Source: G963674685 sp964591275 (GTDB lineage Bacteria; Lernaellota; Lernaellaia; JACKCT01). Taken from it: a stretch of DNA of 24,868 nt. Each line of letters begins with the position of its first letter. The stretch's first letter is position 1. The notes under the pieces were generated by a model. The model was not told where the DNA came from. It searched no databases and worked only from the letters and a program-made list of their open reading frames with translations. The translations under genes were made by a program, and so were the position numbers. Location: contig CAZQAE010000072.1 in assembly GCA_964591275.1 (NCBI GenBank), positions 1-24,868 on the forward strand. Reading direction: 5' to 3'. Of this stretch, positions 1 through 6,966 are shown piece after piece.

Positions 1-423
1 AGCGGATTCCATCCGCGAATGTGGCACAGTCGCCCCCGACTGTGAATGCCGCGATCAGCCCCGCATCGGGGCGATAGATATCAGCCCGGGCGCGTGAGCG
101 CCGGGACCAGGGCATCCTAATAATATTCGCCAAGCCCGCGTGAGCGGGCGACAGATCATCGTAATGAAATAAACCAATTATGGTGTCTTTCCTGTCGCCC
201 TCCAATGAGGGCTTCGTATAATTCGAGGTGGCACTCTCATTCCCGGCTCTTACCCTTCGGCTTCGCTCAGGGCAGGCGAACCGGGCTACAAACTGTCGCC
301 TCTGACGAGGCTCATTTTCCTCCGCTGAGGACAAAGGAATTCATCCCATTTGCGCTTGCCGCAGCAAACCCCCTTGTGTAGAGTTCGAGAGCGTGATTTT
401 ATCCACTCATCCCGTGAGTTGAA
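1..423. repeat. Non-coding array of short hairpins
   Basis: No convincing gene lies here. The stretch holds a series of short inverted repeats: 2-16 (GCGGAT/ATCCGC, loop 3), 25-44 (CACAGTCG/CGACTGTG, loop CCCC), 58-72 (GCCCCG/CGGGGC, loop CAT), 85-105 (loop GTGA, one bulged G), 134-149 (GCCCGC/GCGGGC, loop GTGA), 197-212 (GCCCTC/GAGGGC, loop CAAT) and 298-311 (GCCTC/GAGGC). Related linkers follow two of the hairpins (GGCGATAGATATCAG after 58-72 and GGCGACAGATCATCG after 134-149), so the array looks like reiterated modules rather than chance palindromes. It may hold the promoter or leader of the dehydratase genes, but no clear -35/-10 pair was found. The true left edge is outside the window. 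Confidence 0.6.
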
Positions 424-1536
424 ATGCGAAAAGATTATATCGAGAAACAAAAAGGCGAGGGACGCAAGGTCCTGGCCGTCCTGCCGATTCATTACCCCAA
501 GGAAATCCTGACGGCGATGAATATCCTGGCCGTCGAATTGTGGGGCCCTCCCGGCCCGCCAAAGGGCCCTTCCGCCGGACGCGTGCAAACCTACATCTGC
601 GCCGTGGCCCGCAACGCTGTTTCCTTCGTCGCCGACAAACACGCGAAAATGATGGACGGCATACTTTTCCCGCATACCTGCGATTCGATCCAGGGCATGG
701 GTACGCTACTCAGCGACCTGGGCGGATGGGATAAAAAATCCTTTTTCTTCATCCATCCACGCGGCCCGCGACGCAAGAGCCTGGAAGTTTTCCTCGAAGC
801 GGAACTGCGAAAACTGGCGGCTGACCTTGCCGAGTGGACCGGCGCGAAGCTAAAAGACGAGGCATTGCTGGACGCCATACGGCTGCATCGTGAAATTGAT
901 GCACTGCGCGGCGAATTTCTGGATAAGCGTTGGCGGCTCGCCATGAGCGATGTTGAATTATATGAACTGCTGCGCCGGGGCGAGTGGCTTTGGCCGGAAG
1001 ATCATTTGCGGGAATTGACGGAAGCCAAAAAGCAAATCAAAACCAAGACCACGCAAAAGGGACTGCCGGTGATGATTACGGGAATCGTCCCAGAGCCCAT
1101 GTCCATTTTCAAGATTCTTGGCGAGGCCGGCGCATTCGTTGCGGCGGACGACTACGCGGGGATAGGGCGGCGCATCGTGAAAAAGGATGTGCAAATTTCC
1201 GGCGATCCGATCAAGGCGCTCGCCGAGCTGTACTACGCCACGCCGCCGTGCCCGACGCGCTACGCCCAGCAGCCGCTGCGCATGGAGTATCTGGCGGAAA
1301 TGGCGAAAAGCGCCGGCGTGCTGGGCCTTATCATCCACGAAGTCAAATTCTGCGAGCCGGAACTTTTCGATGTGCCGGCGATCAAGGAAACTTTCGCGAA
1401 AATGGAAATCCCGCTCCTCTATCTGGAAACGGAACTGGAGAAGGAACTGCCCGGGCAGGCGATCACGCGCCTTGAGGCTTTCATCGAAATCATAGAGCGC
1501 CAGGCAAAAACTAAAGCAGCGGGGAAAGACGCATGA
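424..1536 (+). CDS. 2-hydroxyacyl-CoA dehydratase / benzoyl-CoA reductase-type subunit (first)
   Basis: A 370-residue member of the HgdB/BcrC-like family, one of two related subunits that hold [4Fe-4S] clusters and carry out radical-type reductive dehydration of 2-hydroxyacyl-CoA, or ring reduction in benzoyl-CoA reductases. The sequence shows the expected cluster-ligand cysteines: C59 (YIC), C86 (PHTCDS) and C310 in the family-typical KFCEPELFD context. Length fits the smaller subunits of the family. The ATG at 424 is the first start consistent with the family N-terminus; no strong Shine-Dalgarno precedes it. The stop overlaps the next gene's ATG (ATGA at 1533-1536), implying translational coupling. 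The substrate cannot be read from sequence. The LarA-type racemase nearby favours a 2-hydroxyacyl-CoA over benzoyl-CoA, but this is inference. Confidence 0.85.
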   Translation: MRKDYIEKQKGEGRKVLAVLPIHYPKEILTAMNILAVELWGPPGPPKGPSAGRVQTYICAVARNAVSFVADKHAKMMDGILFPHTCDSIQGMGTLLSDLGGWDKKSFFFIHPRGPRRKSLEVFLEAELRKLAADLAEWTGAKLKDEALLDAIRLHREIDALRGEFLDKRWRLAMSDVELYELLRRGEWLWPEDHLRELTEAKKQIKTKTTQKGLPVMITGIVPEPMSIFKILGEAGAFVAADDYAGIGRRIVKKDVQISGDPIKALAELYYATPPCPTRYAQQPLRMEYLAEMAKSAGVLGLIIHEVKFCEPELFDVPAIKETFAKMEIPLLYLETELEKELPGQAITRLEAFIEIIERQAKTKAAGKDA

Positions 1537-2846
1537 TAACCCGACGCATTCAATACGAGATGGCCGGTCGCGTCGTCGGACCGCTTCTGATGAATATTGA
1601 GAGCATGCAAAAAAAGCTCAAGGGGAAAAAGAAACCACGGGACAATCCCTTCGGTCCGCCGATTCAGGCGGTGAAAAAGCTCAAAGAGATAATGTCCATC
1701 TATTACCTGCAGGGCCGATACGCCGATGGCGCGGTTCCGGTGGCCTGGGTGACCAGCGGCTTTCCGGTGGAAATGCTGGCGCCCCTGGGTTTCTTTTCAA
1801 TATATCCGGAAAACCACGCGGCGATGTGCGGGGTCACGCGTTCCGTCGTTGAGATGTCCGACGCCGCGGAAAAAGTCGGATACTCGCGGGATCTGTGCAG
1901 CTACGCGCGCACCGATTTCGGATGCGTGTTGACGGGAAAGACCCCGGTGGGTCGCTTGCCCAAGCCGGATCTTTTGGCCTGTTGCTCGAACATCTGCCAG
2001 ACGGTGCTTTACTGGTACAGGAACCTGGCGGAGTATTTCAATGTTCCGCTGGTCATCATCGACACGCCTTTCGTTTACGGTCAATCACCCGATCATCACA
2101 CGCAATATGTCCAGGATCAGTTCGAGGAATTGATTGAGGTCGCCGAAAAAATCAGCGGCAAAAAAATGAACGAGCAAAGGCTCAAAGAGGTTTCGGCTGA
2201 AGCTCTGAAGGCCAGCAACCTTTGGGGCGAGTGCCTGGCGATGGGCCAAACCAAGCCTTCTCCATGGACCGGGTTTGACGGTTTTTTTCATATGGCCCCG
2301 GTCGTCACGCTGCGCGGCCATAAGTTGTGCACGGATTATTATCGATTGCTGCTGGATGAATTAAAGGACCGCGTCGCGAGGGGCATCGGCGGCATTAAAA
2401 ATGAAAAATACCGCCTCATGTGGGACAATTTGCCGATATGGTTCAGCGTCCGGGAAATGTCCAATTTGCTGGCCGAAAACGGATTCAATTTCGTTGCCGC
2501 CACGTACACCGACGCATGGGCCGCGGCTGGAAAGCGCATTGATCCCGAGGATCCCGTCGGCAGCGCCGCCAAGACCTATCAGCACATTATCCTCAACCAG
2601 GATTTGAAAAACCGGCTGGACCTGATGACCACGATGGCCAGGGAGTACGCAATCGACGGCGCGATTTTGCACTCGGACCGTTCGTGCAAACCCTATTCCA
2701 TGGGACAGATTGATCTGCGTGAACGCTTAGCGAACGACGCGGGCATCAAGGCGCTGATCCTGGAGGCGGATCATAACGACCCGCGCTCCTACTCCCGGGA
2801 GCAGGCCGAAAACCGCCTGTCGGCCTTCATGGAAAGCTTTGGTTAG
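1533..2846 (+). CDS. 2-hydroxyacyl-CoA dehydratase / benzoyl-CoA reductase-type subunit (second)
   Basis: A 437-residue second subunit of the same HgdB/BcrB-like superfamily, starting in a 4-bp ATGA overlap with the gene before. Cysteines that could bind the [4Fe-4S] cluster include C122, the C150/C151/C155 group (ACCSNIC) and C385 in the DRSCKPYS motif. The C-terminal LEADHNDPRSYS segment is typical of the larger subunit. Together with the first subunit it should form the cytoplasmic dehydratase component, receiving single electrons from the activator encoded 247 bp downstream. Immediately after its stop codon lie tandem heptamers (2855-2896) and several hairpins, so the activator may be transcribed with it through this region or from its own promoter. 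Whether it is a dehydratase or an aromatic-ring reductase is not resolved from sequence. Confidence 0.85.
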   Translation: MITRRIQYEMAGRVVGPLLMNIESMQKKLKGKKKPRDNPFGPPIQAVKKLKEIMSIYYLQGRYADGAVPVAWVTSGFPVEMLAPLGFFSIYPENHAAMCGVTRSVVEMSDAAEKVGYSRDLCSYARTDFGCVLTGKTPVGRLPKPDLLACCSNICQTVLYWYRNLAEYFNVPLVIIDTPFVYGQSPDHHTQYVQDQFEELIEVAEKISGKKMNEQRLKEVSAEALKASNLWGECLAMGQTKPSPWTGFDGFFHMAPVVTLRGHKLCTDYYRLLLDELKDRVARGIGGIKNEKYRLMWDNLPIWFSVREMSNLLAENGFNFVAATYTDAWAAAGKRIDPEDPVGSAAKTYQHIILNQDLKNRLDLMTTMAREYAIDGAILHSDRSCKPYSMGQIDLRERLANDAGIKALILEADHNDPRSYSREQAENRLSAFMESFG

Positions 2847-2854
2847 GGTCTTTT

Positions 2855-2896
2855 AGGGTCTAGGGTTCAGGGTCCAGGGTCCAGGGTGTAGGGTGT
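2855..2896. repeat. Six tandem heptamers, consensus AGGGTNN
   Basis: Six consecutive 7-bp units start at 2855, 2862, 2869, 2876, 2883 and 2890, each beginning AGGGT with variable last two bases (CT, TC, CC, CC, GT, GT). A further AGGGT at 2845 is out of phase and overlaps the stop codon of the dehydratase gene. The units sit in a gap that also holds three hairpins. Confidence 0.9.
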
Positions 2897-2939
2897 TCGC
2901 CGCGCCGTAGCCTCGGCGAAGGCGGGCGCAGGTTCGTAG

Positions 2940-2998
2940 CCCAGGGTGAAACCCTGGGTAGAAATGACATTGGATTTTCAAAGCCCCTTAAAAGGGGC
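2940..2998. repeat. Two adjacent perfect hairpins
   Basis: CCCAGGGT (2940-2947) pairs with ACCCTGGG (2951-2958) around a 3-base loop, and GCCCCTT (2983-2989) pairs with AAGGGGC (2992-2998) around two bases. They could end transcription of the dehydratase genes or be part of a dispersed repeat. No U-run follows on the plus strand, so a simple intrinsic terminator is not supported. Confidence 0.6.
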
Positions 2999-3017
2999 GT
3001 AGGAAATAATTCAGCAC

Positions 3018-3061
3018 GGACAAGCGCCCTGAAGCAAAGCTTCGGGCCGAGAAGCTTGTCC
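3018..3061. repeat. Composite hairpin with GGACAAGC / GCTTGTCC outer arms
   Basis: Outer arms GGACAAGC (3018-3025) and GCTTGTCC (3054-3061) enclose an inner stem of GCCC-T-GAAGC (3026-3035) with GCTTCGGGC (3039-3047), AAA loop and one bulged T. It lies 32 bp before the activator start. The 12-mer GCACGGACAAGC at 3014-3025 recurs in inverted form at 22260-22271 before queC, so this is a dispersed element and not specific to this operon. Confidence 0.65.
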
Positions 3062-3093
3062 ATGCCACCCGCTACCCGCTAGGGGGCTATTTT

Positions 3094-3855
3094 ATGTCCG
3101 CATCCGCCATCGGCGTTGACGCCGGCAGCACAACCTGGAAAGCCGTCGCCATCGAACCAACAGGCGTCATTGTTGGAAAACATCTGGAAAGGGCGCATCC
3201 GCTGATCCAACAGCAGACCGAGCGCGCCCTGGCCGAGTTTCGTGAGGAACTCGGCATTCCCGCCAATGTCCCCGTCGGCGCGACGGGATACGGGCGAAAG
3301 AGAATCGAAGCCGTGCGGCAGCTGACCGAGATTACCTGCCATGCGCGGGGCGCTTATAGCCGGACGCGAAAAGCGGGCGTCCTCGTTGATGTGGGCGGGC
3401 AGGATTCCAAGGTCATCCGCATCGGCAAAAACGGCGACGTGACTGACTTTTCGATGAACGACAAATGCGCCGCCGGGACGGGCCGTTTCCTGGAAGTGAT
3501 GCTCGACCGATTGCAGGTCCGATGGGAAGACATTGAAATGCTTGTCGCTAAAGCCCAAAAACCGGTTTCGGTTTCCAGCACCTGCACGGTCTTTGCGGAA
3601 AGCGAGGTCGTGTCGCTTTTGGCCGAAGGCGAATCGGTGGAGGGCATTCTCCAGGGGCTGCACCAATCGCTGGCCTCGCGCCTCGCTGGTCTCATCGGAC
3701 CGCTTCGGGACGATGCGCCCGTTTTCATGAGCGGCGGCGTGTCCTTAAACGGCGCGATGGTTGATGCTCTTGGCGCCGCCATCAACAGGACAGTGATCGT
3801 TTTACCCGACCCGCAATACATCGGCGCACTCGGCGCCGCGCTGTCGGTGATTTGA
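3094..3855 (+). CDS. Activator ATPase of 2-hydroxyacyl-CoA dehydratase (BadF/BadG/BcrA/BcrD/HgdC family)
   Basis: A 253-residue ASKHA-fold ATPase that hydrolyses ATP to push a low-potential electron into the dehydratase. It shows the phosphate-1 motif GVDAGSTTWKAVAIE (residues 7-21), a second nucleotide motif VDVGGQDSKVI (98-108), and the two cysteines C125 (NDKCAAGTGRF) and C164 (SSTCTVFAESE) that in this family each contribute to one [4Fe-4S] cluster bridging the homodimer. MSGGV near residue 211 is the adenosine motif. Length of about 255 residues is usual for stand-alone activators such as HgdC. An AGGGGG Shine-Dalgarno lies about 8 bases upstream of the ATG. It is convergent with the racemase gene, with only 14 bp between stops. 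Its partners are the two upstream subunits. Confidence 0.92.
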   Translation: MSASAIGVDAGSTTWKAVAIEPTGVIVGKHLERAHPLIQQQTERALAEFREELGIPANVPVGATGYGRKRIEAVRQLTEITCHARGAYSRTRKAGVLVDVGGQDSKVIRIGKNGDVTDFSMNDKCAAGTGRFLEVMLDRLQVRWEDIEMLVAKAQKPVSVSSTCTVFAESEVVSLLAEGESVEGILQGLHQSLASRLAGLIGPLRDDAPVFMSGGVSLNGAMVDALGAAINRTVIVLPDPQYIGALGAALSVI

Positions 3856-3869
3856 CCCATCGCCGCTGA

Positions 3870-5180
3870 TTATTCCAACACCGGATACGACACGCCGCCC
3901 AGCGGGAAGACAAGCACATCGGCCTTGCCCGACATGGCTTTGTGCGCGGCGGCGAGCATGGCGTCTACGGAATTGTGGATTTCGAGGAATGGCGCGCGCT
4001 TGGTTAACGCCTCGGGAATGTTGGGCGAGTAGAAGTATATGTCGTTTCGCTTCATGGCCTGCAGGGCAAAGTAGATGAAGAAAAGGTCTTCTTCTTTCAT
4101 GCCGAAAGTGAAGCGTCCCACGAGCGGCAAAAGCAGGTGCGAAAGAATCTTGAGCGATTTTTTTCCCAGGTACAGATTGCGGCTCGGCATGTTCATATCC
4201 CCAAGGCCCTGCTCGGCTAATACCAGATTCAACATCACGCCGCCGGGCCTGACGGCGCCGATCAGATTCGCCATCGCCTTAAAGCCCTGCCGCAGGTCGA
4301 TGTTCATGGGATGGCTGCTGGTGATGAGCACGTCCGCCGGTTTTTCGATCTTTGCGCCAAAGATGTCCTGCGCGGTTTTGATGCCCTCCCGATGCGCGGC
4401 GATGGGATCGCCGGCGACAATTTTTACGACTTGCTGATAACCGTCGAGCACGGCGTTGACGATAAACATTTTTGTGGGAACCATGCCGCCGCATTCCTCC
4501 AGGTCGCAGCGCATGGGATTGTCCTCGGGCCGCGTGCCGACGCCGTTGAAAGTATCGGGAGTCGTGTTCAGGGCGTGGTTCGCGGCGATAGTCTGCTTTC
4601 CGGCGACGCCGGGAAAAAGATTTTTATATCCCCCGCCGAAACCCGCGATGGTGTGCGGTTCTACGCATCCGAAGGAGATTGTCACATCCGCATCCGCCAC
4701 GATGCCGTTGACCCAGACCTCGCTGCCGCGACTTGTCCGTCCCAGATGCCGCAGATGATCGCCCGGCTCAAAGTTATGGTTGACGCATCGATACCGCGCA
4801 AAACCCCACGCGCCGATTTTGCCTTCTATCTCTTCGTCGGTCATGTCGCGGTGCACGCCCAGCGCCGTGACGACGGTGATGTTTTCCGGCTTGATGCCCG
4901 CCGCCTCGACTGCCTCCATGACCGATTTAAAGAAATCCCGCACTGGCGTGGGACGCGAGATATCATCGACGACAACAGCGACTTTTTCGGCGCCCTTAAG
5001 AGTTTCCTTCAACCCCGGCGAACCTATTGGCTCGGCCAGCGCTCGCTGCGCTTCGGCATGTGCGCTTTCGCATGGCGGAATCTCTTTGGGCATGCACGTA
5101 TCGACGATGTTCCAATTATTGGGAAGCGTGAATGAAAGCTCTTGTTTTCCAAACGGAACGCGAACCTCTTGTCCGGGCAT
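3870..5180 (-). CDS. LarA-type nickel-dependent 2-hydroxyacid racemase (DUF2088 family)
   Basis: A 436-residue protein of the lactate racemase family, which interconverts D- and L-2-hydroxyacids by hydride transfer using a nickel-pincer nucleotide cofactor. Counted from the ATG at 5180, the conserved residues are H110, H176, K186 and H202. Their spacing matches exactly H108, H174, K184 and H200 of Lactobacillus plantarum LarA, where the lysine carries the cofactor and H200 binds nickel. The DDISRPTP motif (72-79) and the VEPHTIAGFGGGYKNLFPG segment are also typical. An in-frame TTG at 5198 was rejected because GGAAAGG precedes the ATG at good spacing. No larB/C/E cofactor-synthesis gene is in the window. 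The substrate may be lactate or another 2-hydroxyacid; the dehydratase next door suggests it prepares the right enantiomer for CoA activation (inference). Confidence 0.85.
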   Translation of the reverse strand: MPGQEVRVPFGKQELSFTLPNNWNIVDTCMPKEIPPCESAHAEAQRALAEPIGSPGLKETLKGAEKVAVVVDDISRPTPVRDFFKSVMEAVEAAGIKPENITVVTALGVHRDMTDEEIEGKIGAWGFARYRCVNHNFEPGDHLRHLGRTSRGSEVWVNGIVADADVTISFGCVEPHTIAGFGGGYKNLFPGVAGKQTIAANHALNTTPDTFNGVGTRPEDNPMRCDLEECGGMVPTKMFIVNAVLDGYQQVVKIVAGDPIAAHREGIKTAQDIFGAKIEKPADVLITSSHPMNIDLRQGFKAMANLIGAVRPGGVMLNLVLAEQGLGDMNMPSRNLYLGKKSLKILSHLLLPLVGRFTFGMKEEDLFFIYFALQAMKRNDIYFYSPNIPEALTKRAPFLEIHNSVDAMLAAAHKAMSGKADVLVFPLGGVSYPVLE

Positions 5181-5285
5181 CTTTTTAAGCCTTTCCAAAT
5201 TTTTTATAATTAACGCCGACGGTCTTCACTTTATCCGTGCGCCACGCCGTGAATCAAGTGCGCTTTCACCAATTATTAGCGCCAA

Positions 5286-5312
5286 TGAAAAAGAGGCGCG
5301 ATCCCTCGCGCC
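5286..5312 (-). terminator. Intrinsic terminator of the lipoprotein gene
   Basis: GGCGCGA (5295-5301) pairs with TCGCGCC (5306-5312) around TCCC. Read on the minus strand the stem is followed by TCTTTTTC, giving the U-rich tail expected for a terminator 34 bp after the stop codon of the gene at 5346-6422. Confidence 0.7.
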
Positions 5313-5345
5313 CCTTAGGCTTGTTTCTTTAGTATGCTGATTTCG

Positions 5346-6422
5346 TTATTTCGCGTCCGGCAGTTCCTCATCAAACACGCAGTCGCTGATAGTTCCCTCG
5401 ATTTCATCCGGATTGGAAAATTCAGAGCCGTTGCTCAGCGTTGCGCCCTCGCCGAAGTAGGTGCGCAGATAGTCCGTGCCCCAGCACTCCGTGGATCTGA
5501 AGCTGTCTACGACAACGTTGGGGAGATCGGGGATCGGCATCATGTCGGAGATGTCGCCTTCGCCGATAATAGAATCGGTGCGACCGGCGCCGTCGGGCTG
5601 CCAACGGGTGTTGAACCAGGCGTGCTCGATCTGATTGTCGTCGGCTTCTTCGTTAAATAAATCGGCGTACCACTCAAAGAGAAAGGATCCGGAGTTGTCG
5701 GCCCGGTTGTGATAGAGGTAGATCGCGTTAATGGGCTGCGCGTCCTCGCCCTCGCCCTCGGAATTGCCGATGAAATTGATGTATTCCAGGCTGATTTCCC
5801 GGCCATCGGAGACCGTATCGTAATCAGTGCGGATTTGGCCCCGCTCCTCGGTGGTCCAATCCAGCGTTGCGGCGGCATCAAAATCAATATTGAAATACCC
5901 GACGCCGCGCCGGGCGGTTTCCTCGGAAGCCTCAACGTGACCTTCCCAAATGGTGACCCAGTCATCGTCGGAATCCGAATCCTTGAGACGCCACTGAAGC
6001 TGGTAGTCAAAAGTATTGCCGCCCAGGTGTTCCAGGATAAAGCGGGCCTTTGTCTGGTCCAGACCAGTGTCCTGCCAGGGACCCCATATGTAGGTGTCGC
6101 CGCTTTGCTCCGAGTAGGGATAGCTGGTGACATCGTCGATGATCGAGAGCATGCCCAGGATGTGGTGGTTGACGTTCCGCGTGAACTGCACGGTTTCCGT
6201 ATAATGCTTCGCCTGATCGCCGACCGCTTTATAACCGTAATCGTCGCCGTCGTAATCGGCGCCCGGCACTTCCAGGCGCAGGCTTTCCTGGCTGGGAATG
6301 GCGTAGAAGTACGCAAATTGGTAACTGTCGTTTTCTTCTTCTTCCGGTTCGCAGGCCATCAGGAAAAATGTCGCCGAGACCATAACGCACAGGACGAAAA
6401 GGAAAAGAAATTTATCCTTCAT
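5346..6422 (-). CDS. Predicted acidic lipoprotein, function unknown
   Basis: A 358-residue protein beginning with a charged MKDK, a hydrophobic core and the lipobox LMAC (C24), so it should be lipidated and surface- or periplasm-anchored. The mature start is Glu-rich (CEPEEEEND) and the whole protein is rich in Asp and Glu with many aromatic residues, as in beta-rich exported proteins. Two further cysteines occur near the C-terminus (TECWG and SDCVF) and could form one disulfide. AGGAG lies 7 bases before the ATG. The gene stands alone, divergent from the tetR-etf genes, with its own terminator downstream. I do not recognise a domain. Its acidic post-lipobox start resembles, in style only, the poly-Asp lipoproteins at 19454-20382. 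Confidence 0.75.
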   Translation of the reverse strand: MKDKFLFLFVLCVMVSATFFLMACEPEEEENDSYQFAYFYAIPSQESLRLEVPGADYDGDDYGYKAVGDQAKHYTETVQFTRNVNHHILGMLSIIDDVTSYPYSEQSGDTYIWGPWQDTGLDQTKARFILEHLGGNTFDYQLQWRLKDSDSDDDWVTIWEGHVEASEETARRGVGYFNIDFDAAATLDWTTEERGQIRTDYDTVSDGREISLEYINFIGNSEGEGEDAQPINAIYLYHNRADNSGSFLFEWYADLFNEEADDNQIEHAWFNTRWQPDGAGRTDSIIGEGDISDMMPIPDLPNVVVDSFRSTECWGTDYLRTYFGEGATLSNGSEFSNPDEIEGTISDCVFDEELPDAK

Positions 6423-6698
6423 AGCTTTCTCCTAAAAAGGTGTTCGGCCCCTGGCTAAAAAAATTCGCCCTATTTCAAAACGGACCTTCTGAATTCGTCA
6501 ATGTACCACAGGGCATTAGGGCTTTAAAGGAAAAAAGTTAAAGGACTTTTGCAAATGTAATTCTCAGGAAAAGAGCCTTGAGGTGTTTTTTAAGCGGTCG
6601 GATACAGATCGGAGTCGTATATCCACGAATTATATTTTCCTTTGATCGCCGCGTGTTTGAAGCTGGCGGTACAGCCGTTTCCGGAAGTCTCGTCGGAA

Positions 6699-6725
6699 AG
6701 AAAAATGAATCCCATTCATTTTTCT
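6699..6725. repeat. Perfect inverted repeat, 12-bp stem
   Basis: AGAAAAATGAAT (6699-6710) pairs with ATTCATTTTTCT (6714-6725) around CCC. The stem is AT-rich and followed by mixed sequence, so terminator function is uncertain. It contains ATGAAT/ATTCAT half-sites like those in the larger palindrome 100 bp downstream, which leaves open a second regulator-binding site. Confidence 0.5.
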
Positions 6726-6798
6726 GCAAGAATATTTTTCAATAATATCAGCAAGTTACAAAGATGCCCCCTGCGACAATTATTCGAAATAGCCGCCC

Positions 6799-6828
6799 TT
6801 GACATCGCTCAAATGCTCGTGCTAAACA
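6799..6828 (+). promoter_or_regulatory. Probable promoter of tetR-etfBA
   Basis: A consensus TTGACA (6799-6804) is followed after 18 bp by TAAACA (6823-6828), a weak -10 candidate. The operator-like palindrome starts at 6826, so bound repressor would cover the -10 and start region. The -35 is convincing; the -10 assignment is tentative. Confidence 0.5.
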
Positions 6829-6863
6829 AAATAAATGAGTGAGCGCTCATTCATTTATTTTGT
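6826..6863. promoter_or_regulatory. Operator-like 38-bp palindrome upstream of tetR
   Basis: The two 19-base halves, centred between 6844 and 6845, are complementary at every pair but one. The core is GAGTGAGCGCTCATTC with outer arms ACAAAATAAAT and ATTTATTTTGT. TetR-family dimers bind such palindromes, commonly overlapping their own promoter, and FadR-type TetR proteins favour TGA(A/G)TGA-like half-sites. It lies about 100 bp before tetR and just downstream of a TTGACA element, so autoregulation of tetR-etfBA is the likely role (inference). Confidence 0.75.
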
Positions 6864-6966
6864 GCGCTTATCGGGTCTTGCCGACTTTGGGGAAAGCCAA
6901 AAGGCGGAATTTTCGCTGGCCTGATTATTTTCCTTTGGCGAATGAATACACTATCCGAAGGTTATA

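Larger units (their letters stand above)
6423..6966. other. Intergenic region between divergent genes, with regulatory palindrome
   Basis: The 544-bp gap separates the lipoprotein gene (minus) from tetR (plus). It holds a 12-bp-stem inverted repeat at 6699-6725, a -35-like TTGACA at 6799-6804 and the 38-bp palindrome at 6826-6863. A minus-strand open frame at 6538-6729 has no homology that I recognise and no coding character, so it was not called. Confidence 0.6.

Noticed and set aside
2855..2896. Telomere-like or replication-origin iterons
   Set aside because: Only six short AGGGTNN units with no initiator gene or AT-rich unwinding region; a dispersed heptamer tract explains it better.
4311..5135. 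Plus-strand open frame of 274 codons
   Set aside because: It is antisense to the LarA-type racemase gene, which has the correct active-site residues; no ribosome site or family match.
6538..6729. 63-codon minus-strand open frame in the tetR upstream gap
   Set aside because: Overlaps the 12-bp-stem inverted repeat, shows no similarity and no translation signal.
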